Assembly: GCA_033439765.1 (NCBI GenBank)
Contig: JAULSN010000002.1
Span: 5,332,001-5,396,000, forward strand
Direction of reading: 5' to 3'
Length of the DNA stretch: 64,000 bases
From: Lasiosphaeria ovina
Lineage: Eukaryota; Ascomycota; Sordariomycetes; Sordariales; Lasiosphaeriaceae
Shown here one piece after another: positions 1-12,904 of the stretch. The notes below the pieces were generated by a model. It had not been told where the DNA came from, did no database searches, and was given only the letters and a program-made list of their open reading frames with translations. The position numbers and the translations under genes were made by a program. Every line of letters begins with the position of its first letter. Position 1 is the first letter of the stretch.

Positions 1-638
1 TCGCTCTTGTCCCAATTCAAGATAGCTCGAAACGGGAACCTTTGTCCTCTCTCGGGGTGCGAGTCTCGGCCATGCCCCCTCGCTTGCCCGCCGTTGTAAC
101 CCGAAGAGCGGCTGAATTGGAGATTCGAGGCACCCAGGCGGGCGGATGACCCCTGGGAGTCTCGTGCAGCGCGCTAAGCCCCATGCAGTTAAGTTGTTCC
201 CTTCCGTCGGCACCTCAGATTCTGCGGCTCTCCTTTTTCTGGGACCCGTCGCATCCATGGAATTTAAAAACATTCAACAAGCCTAACACCGCGCATACAC
301 GGCGCGCTAATCCAAGTCATCACGTTCCAATGTGGATCATGGTGCGGAGTCTCAAATGGTACCGATTCGTTGATATTGATGTACAAAACAGAAACTATAT
401 CCAGTGCAAAGCAGACTCGCGAAAGCCTGCTTTCTTGTCCTGCGGCCGTTTGGCCAATCCACTTGCTGAACAACTGCGTCGTTGTCTGTTCCCCCTTCCC
501 TTCCCAAAGAATGCAAGAATTGGGGGGCGAGAACGACGGTTTCGGCCCCATATATCATGTGATCCGTCTATTTAAGCCTGCGATTGCGAGTCAGTCTCCT
601 GCTGCCGGATAACGTAAAACCACCATGACCGGGGATGC
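1..638. other. intergenic, no gene recognised
   Basis: I see no supported gene here. The open frames in this stretch are short, overlap each other on both strands and have no family motif. It lies downstream of the L40 exon remnant, which reads leftwards into it. Confidence 0.5.
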
Positions 639-1573
<935 letters not shown>

Positions 1574-3223
1574 TTATTGGATCAACCATTTCGGGCTGGG
1601 TAACGCTTTGGAACGGAAAACGTGGAACGAGTCGGGTCTTCGGAAGAGCTTCGGAGCTCTTCGACCAAGTTTCCGGACTTGGAACGTCTCTTGATCTTTC
1701 CTCAAGTCTTGCAACAGTCGACAGTCACCGAAACGTGTTGCGAGAAGCTTTGTACCGTAGCCACGCTTCACATCGGGCTAGAGCATCCCGAACTCGGGCG
1801 ACTTGCCCGCGAGCCTCCGGCTTGTCCGTATCTTTTTGTCCCTCTTGGGCCGACTTCTGTCACGTTATAGTGCTGTTCGCCTGCCATTTGTCTTTGCGGG
1901 CAAGCCCGGTTTGGCTGGGCTGTGTCTTAGAACACGTTGCTGGGCCTTGGGAGGCGCCGGCGTATTCTTTGCTCCTCGAACACGTGGTTCTGCCTTTGGG
2001 GGCGCCGGCGTGGCCTTTGCTCCTCGACCAGTCCGTATCCTCCGGTCGACACCTTTTGTTTGTGCGGATGCCGCCTTTGACTTGAACGGCATTCCAGTCC
2101 TATGCCCTTTATCTGCGTCGGAAGACATGATGTCGGGGTATTTGAATATTCGAACCATTTCAGCCTGTTCCTCCTTGCTGATTCCCTGGGCGTCCCAAGA
2201 GCGATGTTTCTCTTCCATCATTTCTCGAGTGATTACCAGTACTGGGGGCGGGTTCCTCTTCCGCTCCTTCTCTCTCTCGTCGATCCTCTTTGAACGTGAC
2301 TTGTCTGCCCGATCCTGTTCGTCGAACTGCTCTTGTGTCCACCCCTCCGTTCGACGTCTGAAGACCCACATGAGACGTTCGAACTCGTCTGACCGGAACG
2401 CAGAGCCCGGAATAAACCGAATCTTCTCTATCTCCTCCAGCTCCTCCTTCCGACGTCTGTCACCGTCCTCACGGTCCGCCCTAGACTTGTCGATTACCCC
2501 CTCTCTGAGGAAAAGCTTATTGAACTGATAGCGCTCCTCGGTCTACTCGAACTTCTTTCGGTCGTACTCGAGCCTTTCCCACGCATCTTCAATGACGGGG
2601 GTAGGGTTACGGGGTTCTGGGGTAGGGTCGTAGGTGTCAAAGCCGCTGAGGTCGGTGTCGCCGCCCTCAGACAGTGGCAGGGACGGTGGAGGAGAGGGTG
2701 GTTGCACCCGCGGCAGTATCTTGGAGAGCCGAGACCACATCCTTTTCCAGTTTTCGTCTCTCAACCCGTATCCTAGAACTCCTGGCATGATGGGATGTCC
2801 TTCTTTCTTGTGTTCCATGACCCTCAAGGCTCTTTGGCGATCCTGATAGACGGGATCGGGAACGAGTTAGATGTTTCTTTCCCGGAGCATGGTCTCTCGC
2901 AACTCGTACCACTCCTCGCCAAAGCGTTCACGACCCCATACTGCATAAGACTCAGGGGTGTGTGGTTCCGGCTCTGGCGTCCGACTCGGCGGTGCATTGG
3001 GATCGTAGGTGTCAGGATCGTACGTCGTTGGAGCCATCATATAACGCCCGAGCACCCGTGCATGTGTCAGAGGTGGTGATTGTTCAGGTGCCTGTAGCTT
3101 ATTGTCTTGGGACGTCTCTGTCCCGCGGTCCTCATGGCGGGGACGGCTCGGGTCACCATCGACGCCTGTGTTCCTGGATTTAGGGAGTGACGGTGGATTA
3201 TTGGCTGATGCGCGCGTGCGCAT
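1574..3223 (-). pseudogene. unknown protein gene broken by nonsense codons
   Basis: One minus-strand frame runs from an ATG at 3223 (MRTRASANNPP...) to a TAA at 1576-1574, about 550 codons, interrupted only by stops at 2869-2867 (TAA), 2545-2543 (TAG), 1867-1865 (TAA) and 1779-1777 (TAG). About twenty stops would be expected by chance, so the frame was once coding. Each internal stop is one C-to-T change away from a Gln codon. The product is hydrophilic: an N-terminal TYDPDTYDPN stretch, a Pro/Glu-rich segment, a second copy of that segment around 2600 (DTYDPTPEPRNPTP), then a long Lys/Arg/Glu-rich part with KATPAPPKAEPR and KNTPAPPKAQQR duplicates. I recognise no domain. A gag-like protein of a retroelement or a lineage-specific gene are both possible. 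No reverse transcriptase or integrase is visible beside it. Confidence 0.65.
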
Positions 3224-4016
3224 GCGTTTGCGCGTGCCTAAGGACGTCTCGGAAATTGGACGGGAAGGGAGAGGTCGATGGGTGAAATGTGTTAAATATC
3301 TTTATGGCTTGACGGATTGACGAAAACTGCCTGGGGACCTTTGGGCGCTCAAGAGTTCGGAACGGTGAGGGGACACCTTAAATGGCACCGACGGGAGGCT
3401 ATGGAAGTAAGGTACGGAATATCTGAGGTGACTTGCGCGGGGCAATCAATTGTTTTCCTCCTTCCAGGTTGTCGCCTGAGGTCGTCCTCGCCTGAGGTCG
3501 TCCTCGCCTGCCGTGCAACTGTAGCCTCACACTGCGTTGTTTCTGTGGCGCCTGCGGGCGCTCTCACCGACGCCTGCGGGCGCTTCCACTCGCATGCCCG
3601 GGCAGTCTCAGTCCTCTCATCGGGCGATTCCCAGGCGCTTCGCGAGTCTCGCGTAGCTGCATTTCTGTCCGTGTTCTCTCAAGTTAAATAGACTGAGTCG
3701 GAGCGCTGCTTCCTTGTCGGCGTGATGGCGGCTCTCGACCTTTTGGCTCGGCTAAACATGTTCTTCGACCATGGACGAGGTTCCGGGAACAGTTTTCTAT
3801 CTCGCCGCTTAAGGCGGCAACAAGCGTCTGCTGAGGTCATTGATCTCGACGCTAACAGCGTCTCTCGGGCCTATCGGGGGCTTTGCAGAAGCGGGTCTAG
3901 TACCCAATGCCAAGCATTGATTCGGTTTTCGGCGGGCTAAGGTAAGGTGTGCACTCTCACGCCTCATTCTATCCAACGTCTGGCCGAAAAGCCAGAAACA
4001 TGGAAATATCAACACA
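3224..4016. other. spacer between the pseudogene and the ketoacyl synthase gene
   Basis: This holds the 5' flank of both divergent neighbours. An open frame at 3722-3940 (72 codons, Arg-rich) ends just before a GTAAGG, so an untranslated first exon of the ketoacyl synthase gene is possible, but I see no frame linking it to the ATG at 4017. Confidence 0.35.
3475..3510. repeat. tandem duplication, 16-nt unit
   Basis: The unit CCTGAGGTCGTCCTCG occurs twice in direct succession and is followed by a partial third copy. A second local duplication, CGCCTGCGGGCGCT, lies about 50-75 bases downstream. Confidence 0.8.
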
Positions 4017-5442
4017 ATGCGCCGGGTTGTAGTGACGGGCCTGGGCGCGATCTCGCCGCTGGGGGTCGGGGTGCGCGCGACGTGGCGACGGCTGCTGGCG
4101 GGCGACTCGGGCATTGTCAGCGCCAGCCATCTCGAGCCCCAGGCAAAGTGGCGCGACCTGACCAGCACCGTCGCCGGCCTCGTCCCCCGAGATACCACCA
4201 CTACCAAAAACCCCGACGCGTGGAGGCCCGCCGACTGGCTCGACGTAACCGACCAGCGGCGCATGTCCCAGTTCGCCCAGTACGCCGCCGCCGCCGCCGA
4301 CATGGCCCTCGCCGACGCCGGCTGGAAGCCCACCGCCATGGCCGACCTCGAGGCCACCGGCGTGTGTCTCGGCAGCGGCATCGGCAGCCTCGACGACTTT
4401 TACTCGACCAGTGTGGCGTACGAGAAAGGCGTAAGACTCTTCCATTATTTATCTCCACTATCAGAAACTATCTATATTAAATATTAAAACCATGACCTCC
4501 AGGGCTACAAGAAGGTGTCGCCGCTGTTCGTGCCGCGGATCCTGATCAACATGGCGGCGGGCCACGTGGCGATGCGGCACGGGTTCCGGGGGCCGAACCA
4601 CGCGGCGACGACGGCGTGCACGACGGGGGCGCACTCGATCGGCGACGCGTCGCGGTTCATCGCCTTCGGCGACGCCGACGTCATGGTCGCCGGCGGCGCC
4701 GAGTCGTGCATCCACCCGCTGACCTTTGCCGGCTTCGGCCGGTCGCGGTCGCTGTCGACGGCGTACAACGACGCGCCGCACGCCTGCTGCCGCCCCTTCG
4801 ACCGCGACCGCGACGGTTTTGTTGTTGCCGAGGGCGCCGCCGTCATGGTGCTCGAGGAGCTCGGCCACGCGCGCGCCCGCGGCGCCCGCGTGCTTGCCGA
4901 GCTGCGCGGCTATGGGTGTAGTGGTGATGCGTACCACATGACGGCGCCGCGCGAGGACGGCTCGGGCGCCCTGCTGGCCATGCGCCGCGCGCTCGCCAAC
5001 GCCGCCATCGCGCCCGCCCGCGTCGACTACATCAACGCGCACGCCACGGGCACGCACGTCGGCGACGCCGCCGAGACCGCCGCCATCCGCTCGCTGATGA
5101 TGGGCGACCACGGCGTCGACGACGAGGCCAGCGTCGCCGTCAGCAGCACCAAGGGCGCCGTGGGGCATTTGCTCGGGGCTGCCGGCGCCATCGAGGCCCT
5201 GTTTGCCGTGCTCGCCATAACCGAGGTGCGTTAGTACTTATTTTTGGAATGGGACAGACAACTGACATCCAAACTCGCAGAATGCCCTTCCGCCCACGTT
5301 GAACCTGCACCACCCGAGCGTGGGCCCGCGGTTCAACTTCGTGCCCCTTCAGGCGCAGCACAAGCAGGTCAAGGTGGCCATGTCCAACAGCTTTGGCTTT
5401 GGCGGCACAAACGCGAGCCTGGTCTTTGCCGAGCTGGACTAG
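4017..5442 (+). CDS. 3-oxoacyl-[acyl-carrier-protein] synthase, mitochondrial type II
   Basis: Condensing enzyme (KAS II/FabF family; yeast CEM1 is the mitochondrial member) that elongates acyl-ACP with malonyl-ACP, in fungi for mitochondrial type II fatty-acid and lipoate synthesis. Exons 4017-4430, 4503-5225 and 5281-5442 give 432 residues, the usual length. The N-terminus [16 protein letters not shown] is the canonical family start. The catalytic Cys is C177 in [14 protein letters not shown], with active-site His at H318 (NAHATGTH) and H360 ([11 protein letters not shown]). The C-terminus carries the glycine-rich [13 protein letters not shown]. Introns of 72 and 55 nt have GTAAGA/CAG and GTGCGT/CAG ends. 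No clear mitochondrial presequence precedes the start used, so a targeting exon could be missing, or import may use an internal signal. It is a stand-alone synthase, not a module of a megasynthase. The gene lies in the same direction as CBP3. Confidence 0.93.
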
Positions 5443-5842
5443 AAGCTGTCGATGCTGTGTAAAGTAGTAGAAAGGCTGTCTGTCTGTACATATTTGTATT
5501 ATGGTGTAAACTGTCTATATCTAGATCCCTGTTTAAGATAGACAATATTCGAATTTCCTTACCTTGGAGATGTGATGGTAAATGAGAAGATGGATCTCGC
5601 TCCTTCCCCTGATGTTCAATTTACACGCCCAACCCTAACCCTGAATCTTTAACGATTAAAATTGATGATCCATGCATGACGACAAGACCTGGGGAGAGGA
5701 GTTAATAATTCACAGCAGCTGCACGGAGCACAGAGCACAGAGCTCACCGCCTGCCGATCGACCCCCGTCGCAATCAAGCCCAAACAACAGAATCACAAGC
5801 CTCAGCCTCAGCCTCCCAACCCAGCGCGACGACAACCACGCA
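5443..5842. other. spacer with telobox-like motif upstream of CBP3
   Basis: This 400-base spacer serves as 3' flank of the ketoacyl synthase gene and promoter of CBP3. At 5631-5642 it contains AACCCTAACCCT, two telomere-type units (a telobox). Such sites occur in promoters of housekeeping genes; activity here is inference. An in-frame upstream extension of CBP3 reaches 5672 but begins at a less plausible start. Confidence 0.45.
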
Positions 5843-6971
5843 ATGGCTTGCCGCAGCTGCAGCTCGAGCCTCGGCCGGCTGCCACGGCGGCCGGTGCCGT
5901 CTCTGCGACAGCAACAGCCCTTTGTCGAATCAACACCACGGTCCGTCGTGTCCGCATCCACATCCTCACCAGCACGACCACCACCACCTCCGTCGTGCGC
6001 GCGCGGCCTCCACACCACACCAGCGGCGCGTCACCTGCAGCAGCAGCAGCAGCAGCAGCGGCGGCCCAAGGCTAGTAGCGGTGATCCTGCTGCTGCCGCC
6101 ACAAAGGAGGAAGGAGCCGGCGGCTTGGCCCAGCGCCTCGCTAGCAAGTTCGCGTCGGCGGTGCGGCGGCCGGGAGACGAGTCGATCAAGTCGGCCGTGG
6201 TGGGGTCCTACGCCTCGTACAAGGCCACAGAGCGCCTCGCCGCGGCCTGCGCCCGCCAGGCCGACTACTCCATCAGCGCGGCCGACCGCAAGGCCGAGAC
6301 GGTGCCGACGGCGGCCGATGGCGAGGAGATTGGCGTGAGCGGCGGTGGCGTGTGGCACAAGGGTACGTCCTCTGCTAATAATTCTTCTTATAAAAAAGAA
6401 AATGTAATATTTACTGACATATCCCCCAGACTTCGACCTCCCCCCGACATTCAGCACGTGGGCGCAGGTCAGCATGCTGCACATGTATCTGTTAGTGGTG
6501 CGCATGCGGTGCGTCGACGACCGCGACGTGCACGCGCGGTGGCAGTCGCAGCTGGTCGACCACTTCTTCGCGGCGGCCGAGGAGCGCATGGTGGTGGCGC
6601 ACGCCATGGCGTCGGGCGGCGTGCGCCAGCGCTTCCTGCGCGACCTGTTCGTGCAGTGGCGCGGCCTGCTGCTGGCCTACGACGAGGGCCTCGTCCGCGG
6701 CGACGCCGTGCTCGCCTCGGCCGTCTGGCGCAACCTGTACAAGGCCCGCGCCGACGTGGATGTGCGTGCGCTTGCGGCGGTCGTCAGCTGGATCCGTGCC
6801 TGTCTGGTTCGGTTCGAGCGCATGGATGATGTTGAGCTGCTTGCGGGAGGCGAGCGCGTCTTCGCCGAGGTCCCTGCTGGCGCTGAGCTAGCTACGGTCG
6901 ATAGGCTAGCTACGGGGCCGTCGGCGGCTGCTGTGCCTGAGTCTGCCGCTGGCGCTGCGGTCAAGAAGTAA
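5843..6971 (+). CDS. CBP3: ubiquinol-cytochrome c chaperone CBP3, mitochondrial
   Basis: Mitochondrial assembly factor for complex III. In yeast, Cbp3 with Cbp6 binds the ribosome exit and newly made cytochrome b (UQCC1 in animals). Exons 5843-6362 and 6430-6971 give 353 residues. The N-terminus (MACRSCSSSLGRLPRRP) is Arg/Ser-rich without acidic residues, like a matrix presequence, followed by Pro- and Gln-rich low-complexity sequence. The chaperone domain starts near residue 174 at the exon junction (DFDLPPTFSTWAQVSMLHMY) and includes WQSQLVDHFF, RDLFVQWRGLLLAYDEG and SAVWRNLYKAR, all typical of the family. The intron is 67 nt (GTACGT...CCCCAG). A CAG run encodes seven glutamines near residue 70 and may vary in length. 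Its 3' end faces the DHFR gene 396 bases away. Confidence 0.92.
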
Positions 6972-7367
6972 GTAAATAGCAGGTTGGTTCGCTCAGCTCG
7001 GCGCATCTGTTGTGCGCGTCTCTGTCATGAAAAAAAAAATTTTGTACCACTACCGATCTTAGACAGGCAGTAAAAGGGGGAATCACCACTGGTGCATGTG
7101 TATATACTTTATTGTACAACTAAAATTACCAAGACGAAGCCGCTGGGATGGAGGCTATTGTAACAAACATTGGGGAAAGAAAAGGGGCTGTCTTCCGCCC
7201 ATTTCTATTCTATTATCACACCAGACAGTAACATGTCAACGCCCCGATATGCATACATACATCCATCTACTCCGTAGCCAGTGTTCTTAGAAAACCCGCC
7301 ACCGCCATTATAGCCATCATGATCATCATCATCATATATTCTCCTAGAACCCATTTTATTCCTCGTT
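6972..7367. other. convergent 3' spacer between CBP3 and DHFR
   Basis: AT-richer than its flanks, with an A tract near 7028 and a CATCATCAT run near 7320. It probably holds the polyadenylation signals of both genes. An ACGGAGTA-family word (TACTCCGT) lies at 7268-7275. Confidence 0.4.
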
Positions 7368-8237
<870 letters not shown>

Positions 8238-8606
8238 CGTTTTCCTTTCTGATAAGCCCGTTCAGGGGTTTTGCTATGTGTTGTGCAGTGTACTTATGCT
8301 TGCTGTGCTTTCTTTGTATTGCGATGCGATACGATGCGGTGCGAGTTATTAGCCTCGCGTGGCGATATTTCAATGTTGCGGTGAATGAGCCTCACTAGGT
8401 AACTAACTCACTCACTCAATGCATGCAAGTCTCCCGTCAAAATATAGAATCAACGATCAACAGCAGGAGCAGCAAGTGCGAAGAATGAGTGTTTAACTTT
8501 CCAAAGAGGGGTAATTAAGACACCACCTACACACCCACGCACCCACCCACAACCCACCCAAGAGGTGAATTATCAATCCCCACCCACAACAAAAACAAAT
8601 TAACTC
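8238..8606. other. DHFR promoter and spacer before tRNA-Tyr
   Basis: The 5' flank of DHFR holds short repeats, including a run of ACTCACTCACTCA near 8407 and a C/A-rich stretch of ACCCACC-type words at 8521-8590. No gene is seen. Confidence 0.4.
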
Positions 8607-8694
8607 CTCCTTGTGGTGTAGTTGGCTATCACGTTCGGCTGTAAATGACAATTTGTATACCGAAAGGTCACCGGCTCGATTCCGGTCGAGGAGA
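8607..8694 (+). tRNA. tRNA-Tyr (GTA) with an intron
   Basis: The acceptor stem CTCCTTG (8607-8613) pairs with CGAGGAG (8687-8693), followed by discriminator A. The T arm is ACCGG-CTCGATT-CCGGT and the anticodon stem is TTCGG/CCGAA. The anticodon GTA lies at 8641-8643 in loop context CTGTAA. A 14-nt intron, about 8645-8658, sits one base after the anticodon, the standard position for nuclear tRNA introns; tRNA-Tyr is intron-containing in most eukaryotes. Internal promoters are visible: A box TGGTGTAGTTGG and B box GGCTCGATTCC. A TTTT run at 8700-8704 would stop RNA polymerase III. CCA is not encoded. Confidence 0.95.
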
Positions 8695-9047
8695 ATATTC
8701 TTTTGCCCTGTGGGTAATCACACATCTTTTTTTTGCTTGTACCTCTGGCTTGCTTCAATGAATAATCACAACCCAATTTTCCAGTCTCCCTTTTTGCGCT
8801 GGCTAGGTACGGATGAAAAAGGGGCAAGACACAAACAACGACACCCATAATTAAGTAGATAGGTAGGTAGGTATATTCCAAGCGAGTAAACATTTCAACC
8901 TGCCACAAGGATATTTTCTGCACGCTCCTCAGACCATAGCTAGCTAGCCGTGCAAGTCTAAAACTAATAACCCGAATAAAGAAAGACGCAAACTAGCTGC
9001 ACCCAAAAAAAGGAAATATTATATTTTTCTCCCTCCTCACAAGACGT
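8695..9047. other. spacer between tRNA-Tyr and the YPP1-family gene
   Basis: Contains the tRNA terminator, a TAGGTAGGTAGGTA run near 8860, an AGCTAGCTAGC palindrome near 8938, and the 3' flank of the TPR gene. No coding signal. Confidence 0.4.
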
Positions 9048-12000
9048 TCACAAGACGTACCCCCCCGCGACGACACAGCTCCACTCCCTGATGCCCATGC
9101 CCTCCTCGAGCTCGACGCACCACCAGAGCGCGTCCTTGGCCTTGTCCAGCTGGTCGCTCTCCTCGTAGGCCCTCGCCAGCGCGAACCACGCCTCCGAGTT
9201 GTTCCACCCGGACCCGCGCTTCGTCAGCCCCGACAGCAGCCCGTACGCCCGGTCTCTCGCCGCCAGCCGGTCGAGAAGCGGCAGCGACGCTGCCTTGTGG
9301 GGCGGCGGCAGCTCCGCGTCGGGCGCGACAGATTTCGATGGGAATGCCGAGAACGGCTTCCCGTTCGCCTTTGGCTGCTCCTCCGGCTTCTTGGCCTTGG
9401 TGGTCACGAGGCCGAGCGGCTCCGACGGCAGCACCGGGAACTTGTCGGCCTTGGAGCGGATCGGCACCGTGATGGTAGAGGATGAGCCATTGGTGTTCGA
9501 GCCAGGCATGTACGGCGCGCCATGGGAAGAAGCGCCCAACAAGTCGAGCCCGGGAAATGTCAGGCTTGGGAGCAGGTCCTCCGAGTAAATGTCCATTAGA
9601 ATGTTCGAGAGCCCGACCAAGGCCGCCGGGTGGTCAGGGAAGTGCGTAAGCGCAGCCTCGAAATCGGCGCATGCCTGGTACGGCCTCTCGCGTGCCAGTG
9701 ACAGGTCGGCTTTCTGTTGCATGTTGTCAGCCCGGTCATCCCAAAATTTGCATTCATAACGTATGATAGAGAACAAATTCAAAATAATATCAAACAAGAC
9801 ACAGAAGGGAATATGCTTACCACCGCCCACACATCGGCCGAGAGCTCCTCGACGCTCTTTTGCTCGCCCCAGCCGACCTGCCTCACCGAGAGAGCGCCCG
9901 AGGTGTCGGTCGAAACATCGGCCTCCAAGCTCTGCACAATCTTGTGTGCCTCTGCGCACGCCTTCTGGGCGTCGCCGAGCAGGTCCGCCCTGCGGTAGAA
10001 GCCGGCAATGACCAGCCAGACCTTGACAAGGAGCGCCTTGCGTCTCCTCCGGCTCTGGTCCTGGGGAAACTGGACAAACGGCAGCAGCGGCGAGGAGGAC
10101 TCGACGCCGCCGACCGGGATTTCTGTCGGGTCGGTCTTCCCCAGCCGCGACGATGCGTTCGAGGCCGACTTGCGCAAGCCCCCCGGCGCCAGCGTCTCAT
10201 ACCCCGGGGTCTTACCAGAGGTAAAGAATTGCGGCAGGTTGACCTCGTCAAACGGCGTCAAAAACTTGTCGGGGTCTGCCCCGCCGCTGCTCACGACCCG
10301 GTGCCGGCTCACGTTGCTGTTCCTCTTGCGGAGACTGTTCCTCTTGCCGGACTCGCTCCTTTTCTTGACGCTCTCCGACCTCTGCGACCTCCGGCTCGAG
10401 CGAGGGTCCGTGTCCTGCACTTCGCTGCTAGCCTGGACGGTCGGCGCCGTCGTGGCCATGCTCTGGACTGTCTGCATGGTTTGCGGCCTCGAGGGAATCG
10501 TCTCCATCTTCTCGTTCAGCACGCTCTGCCGCGCGCGCCCAGACTTATCGGACCGGGTACCAAACACGCTCCCCCTGAAGCTCCGCAAGGTAGCAGCCGA
10601 GCTTTTGGGCGGCTCCAGTTTCGGGTTCAGATCCAGCTTCTCTTCCACCTCGCCAAAGAGCCTGGGAAACAGCGTAAGAAGCTCGGTGCTGGCGTTGACC
10701 GCATCCGCGGGCCCGTCGACGAGCTCGATAAGGGCAAGCTGGGTCATCTTAATCTCCAGAATGCCCTCTTTCTCGTAGTCGTCCATCTCGTCGACGAGGC
10801 CGTCTCCACCCGATGCGGCGTCCCTGGCGCCCGCGTCGTTCAAATGGTCGCTCCGGTAGGGTCCACTCAGGCCCTTACTCCCGAAGAGGACAAACGGATC
10901 CTTAAACTGCTCCATCGCTCCCTCGCAAGCCCGGGAAGCCAGCAGGTACTCCTGGCGCGCGCTCAGCATAAGCGCCAGAAGATGCCAGAGGGGAACGAGC
11001 GACCGCTCTCGCCAGTACGGCCCGTTCCGCAGCACCTCGTTCTCCCCGACAGCCCTGTCTGCGAGCAGGGCCGTCTTGACCAGTTCGATTGCCACCGACA
11101 GCTTCCGCTGCTCGGCGTAGAGCAATCCGAGGGCAAACACGCCCCTAATGTCGACAACCGAGCCGAACTCGGGAGACAGCGACTTGCGCAGGCACTGAAC
11201 GGCCTTCTCCTGGATCTGCGTCCTGGATTCAGAGTCAAAGGTCATCCGCGCCCACTGGGCATGTGCTAGCCCGGCAGACTGCCACGCCAGCGCGAATATC
11301 TTGGGCGGCACCTCAGTCCCAATCACTTTCAAGCCTTCTTCGGCGCGTGCAATCTTTTCGATCCACGTCTCGAGTTCAGCAGCCAGGCCGCGCGCCTTTT
11401 CCGCAGCATCCATACTGCCGTATCGGCATAGAGCCGCGATACAGGCGGAGATAGTCTCGAGCATGGTCGCGTCGTCGTCGAGGGCGGGCTCATGGTGGCC
11501 AGTCGTCTCGACTCTTGTCTTGCCCTTCTTCACGAGCTCCAACCACGAGTTGAAGGACATGAAAGCGAGGTCGAACTCGGCAACGGCCAGGTGGACCGTG
11601 AAGAGATGGCGCAGAACGGCTGTCGAGTGGTACGTCTTTGTCGCAGCCCCGTACAGCGTGTCGAGGACCCCGTGGCTGAGCGACTCCCGACCGCCCGCGC
11701 CGAGGTCCTGTTCCTTCCATCCGCGCCCGTTCAGGATGACCCAGTTGCTCATGATGAGGTGAACAAATTCCTCCACCTCGGCTCTCTGCTCGTCCGCCCT
11801 GGGAAACCGGGTCTCGGTGAAAAGTAGGCCCTGGTAGATGGTTTCGACCTTCTTGAGCTCGGCGCGTAGCTGGTTCCTGGCGGAAAACTCGTTGTTGGGC
11901 GGAGAGTGGCCCGTGGGGAAGGGCAGGTCCTGCCGGAGGATCTCGGACAGAGCAAAGTAATACTCGGACCACACTTGCCGCCTAGGCACAGACCCTCGAA

Positions 12001-12904
12001 AACCGTGACCTCCTAGAAGCGGGCCGCCTTTGTTGCCGGCCCAGTACCTGGACCAGGTGCGGAAGGAGGCGAGACAGTTGGACGTGGAGAGCGATTTTTC
12101 CTTGTCGCGGATTGCCTGGCCGGCCAACATGCAGTACTCTGTCAGAAACAGCTCGGCCCAGTAGCGCAGCTGCTGGCGAGCAGGCTTCGTAGTCCAGACG
12201 CCGGCGAGCGAGGGCAGGGCCGACTCGAAGGCCTCGAGAGCCTTGTCGCGCTGTCCACCGCGCGCCAGACAGTTTGCGCGGAGGTACGACGACTTGAGGG
12301 CGCAGACCATAGTCCACTCGGAGAGGGCGTCGAGGCCATCATACAGGGGGTATTCCTTGTCGAAGTTCCGGGGCAGGCGAGACAGGGCGAGGGCGTAGTC
12401 CTTCAGGACCCAGTGCGCCCAGCCAACGCAGACTTTGGCCTGGAACCGGTCTTGGGGGAACTCGTCTTCGGTCTCGATTCCGCCGAGGAGGTCGGGCAAG
12501 TGGTTCGAGATGCCGAGGCCGGCCGTGTCGCTAGCAGTCGACGGGCGCTCGCCTGTCTTCTTGCCGGCCTTGGTGATGACTCGTTCGGCGAGAGCGGTCA
12601 ATGCGAGGCCTGTTCGGTGCAAGCGACGGTCAAGGTCAGTGCCAGTTGAGAGGGCGGAATGGCGCCTTTGCCGAACTTACAGGACCGATTGGGAGCATGC
12701 TTCCGCACCTTGCGGACCAGCTCGGGCACGGCATCCCAGTTTTCCTCGCAGCGGGCATCGTCGAGCTGTTGCAGGTAATGCGCAGCTTTTACTGCGTCGG
12801 GCTAATTGGCGGGCGGGACAGCATTTTGAGTTAGCGACTTCGACTTTGGGGGAGCGGCCAGGGAGGGGAGGGCGGGGGTGTGAGGTGCCAGGTTGGTTTA
12901 CCAT
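9048..12904 (-). CDS. TPR protein of the YPP1/TTC7 family
   Basis: Tetratricopeptide-repeat scaffold that, in yeast (Ypp1) and animals (TTC7), works with Efr3 to place PI4-kinase Stt4/PI4KA on the plasma membrane. Minus-strand exons 12904-12902, 12801-12681, 12609-9821 and 9713-9048 give about 1192 residues. The start reads M|PDAVKAAHYLQQLDDARCEE, then NWDAVPELVRKVRKHAPNRS, the conserved N-terminus of fungal members. TPR helices are visible in the middle (ALSEWTMVCALKSSYLRANC) and at the end (PYQACADFEAALTHFPDHPA and SEAWFALARAYEESDQLDKA). A Ser/Arg-rich linker of about 150 residues (RSSRRSQRSESVKKR, KRNSLRKRNS) separates the TPR blocks and looks phosphorylatable. Introns are 100, 71 and 107 nt. 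The first exon carries only the ATG before a GTAAAC donor; a good CTAAC branch site and TAG acceptor support this. No other in-frame ATG precedes the conserved sequence. Confidence 0.88.

Noticed and set aside
3735..3775. Resemblance to the 5' end of U2 snRNA (CTCGACCTTTTGGCTCGGC)
   Set aside because: The match is short and interrupted, and the branch-site-recognition GTAGTA and Sm-site region do not follow.
5631..5642. AACCCTAACCCT as a telomere or chromosome end
   Set aside because: Only two units, inside an ordinary promoter; at most a telobox.
9860..11269. 469-codon plus-strand frame
   Set aside because: Antisense shadow of the YPP1-family gene's long exon.
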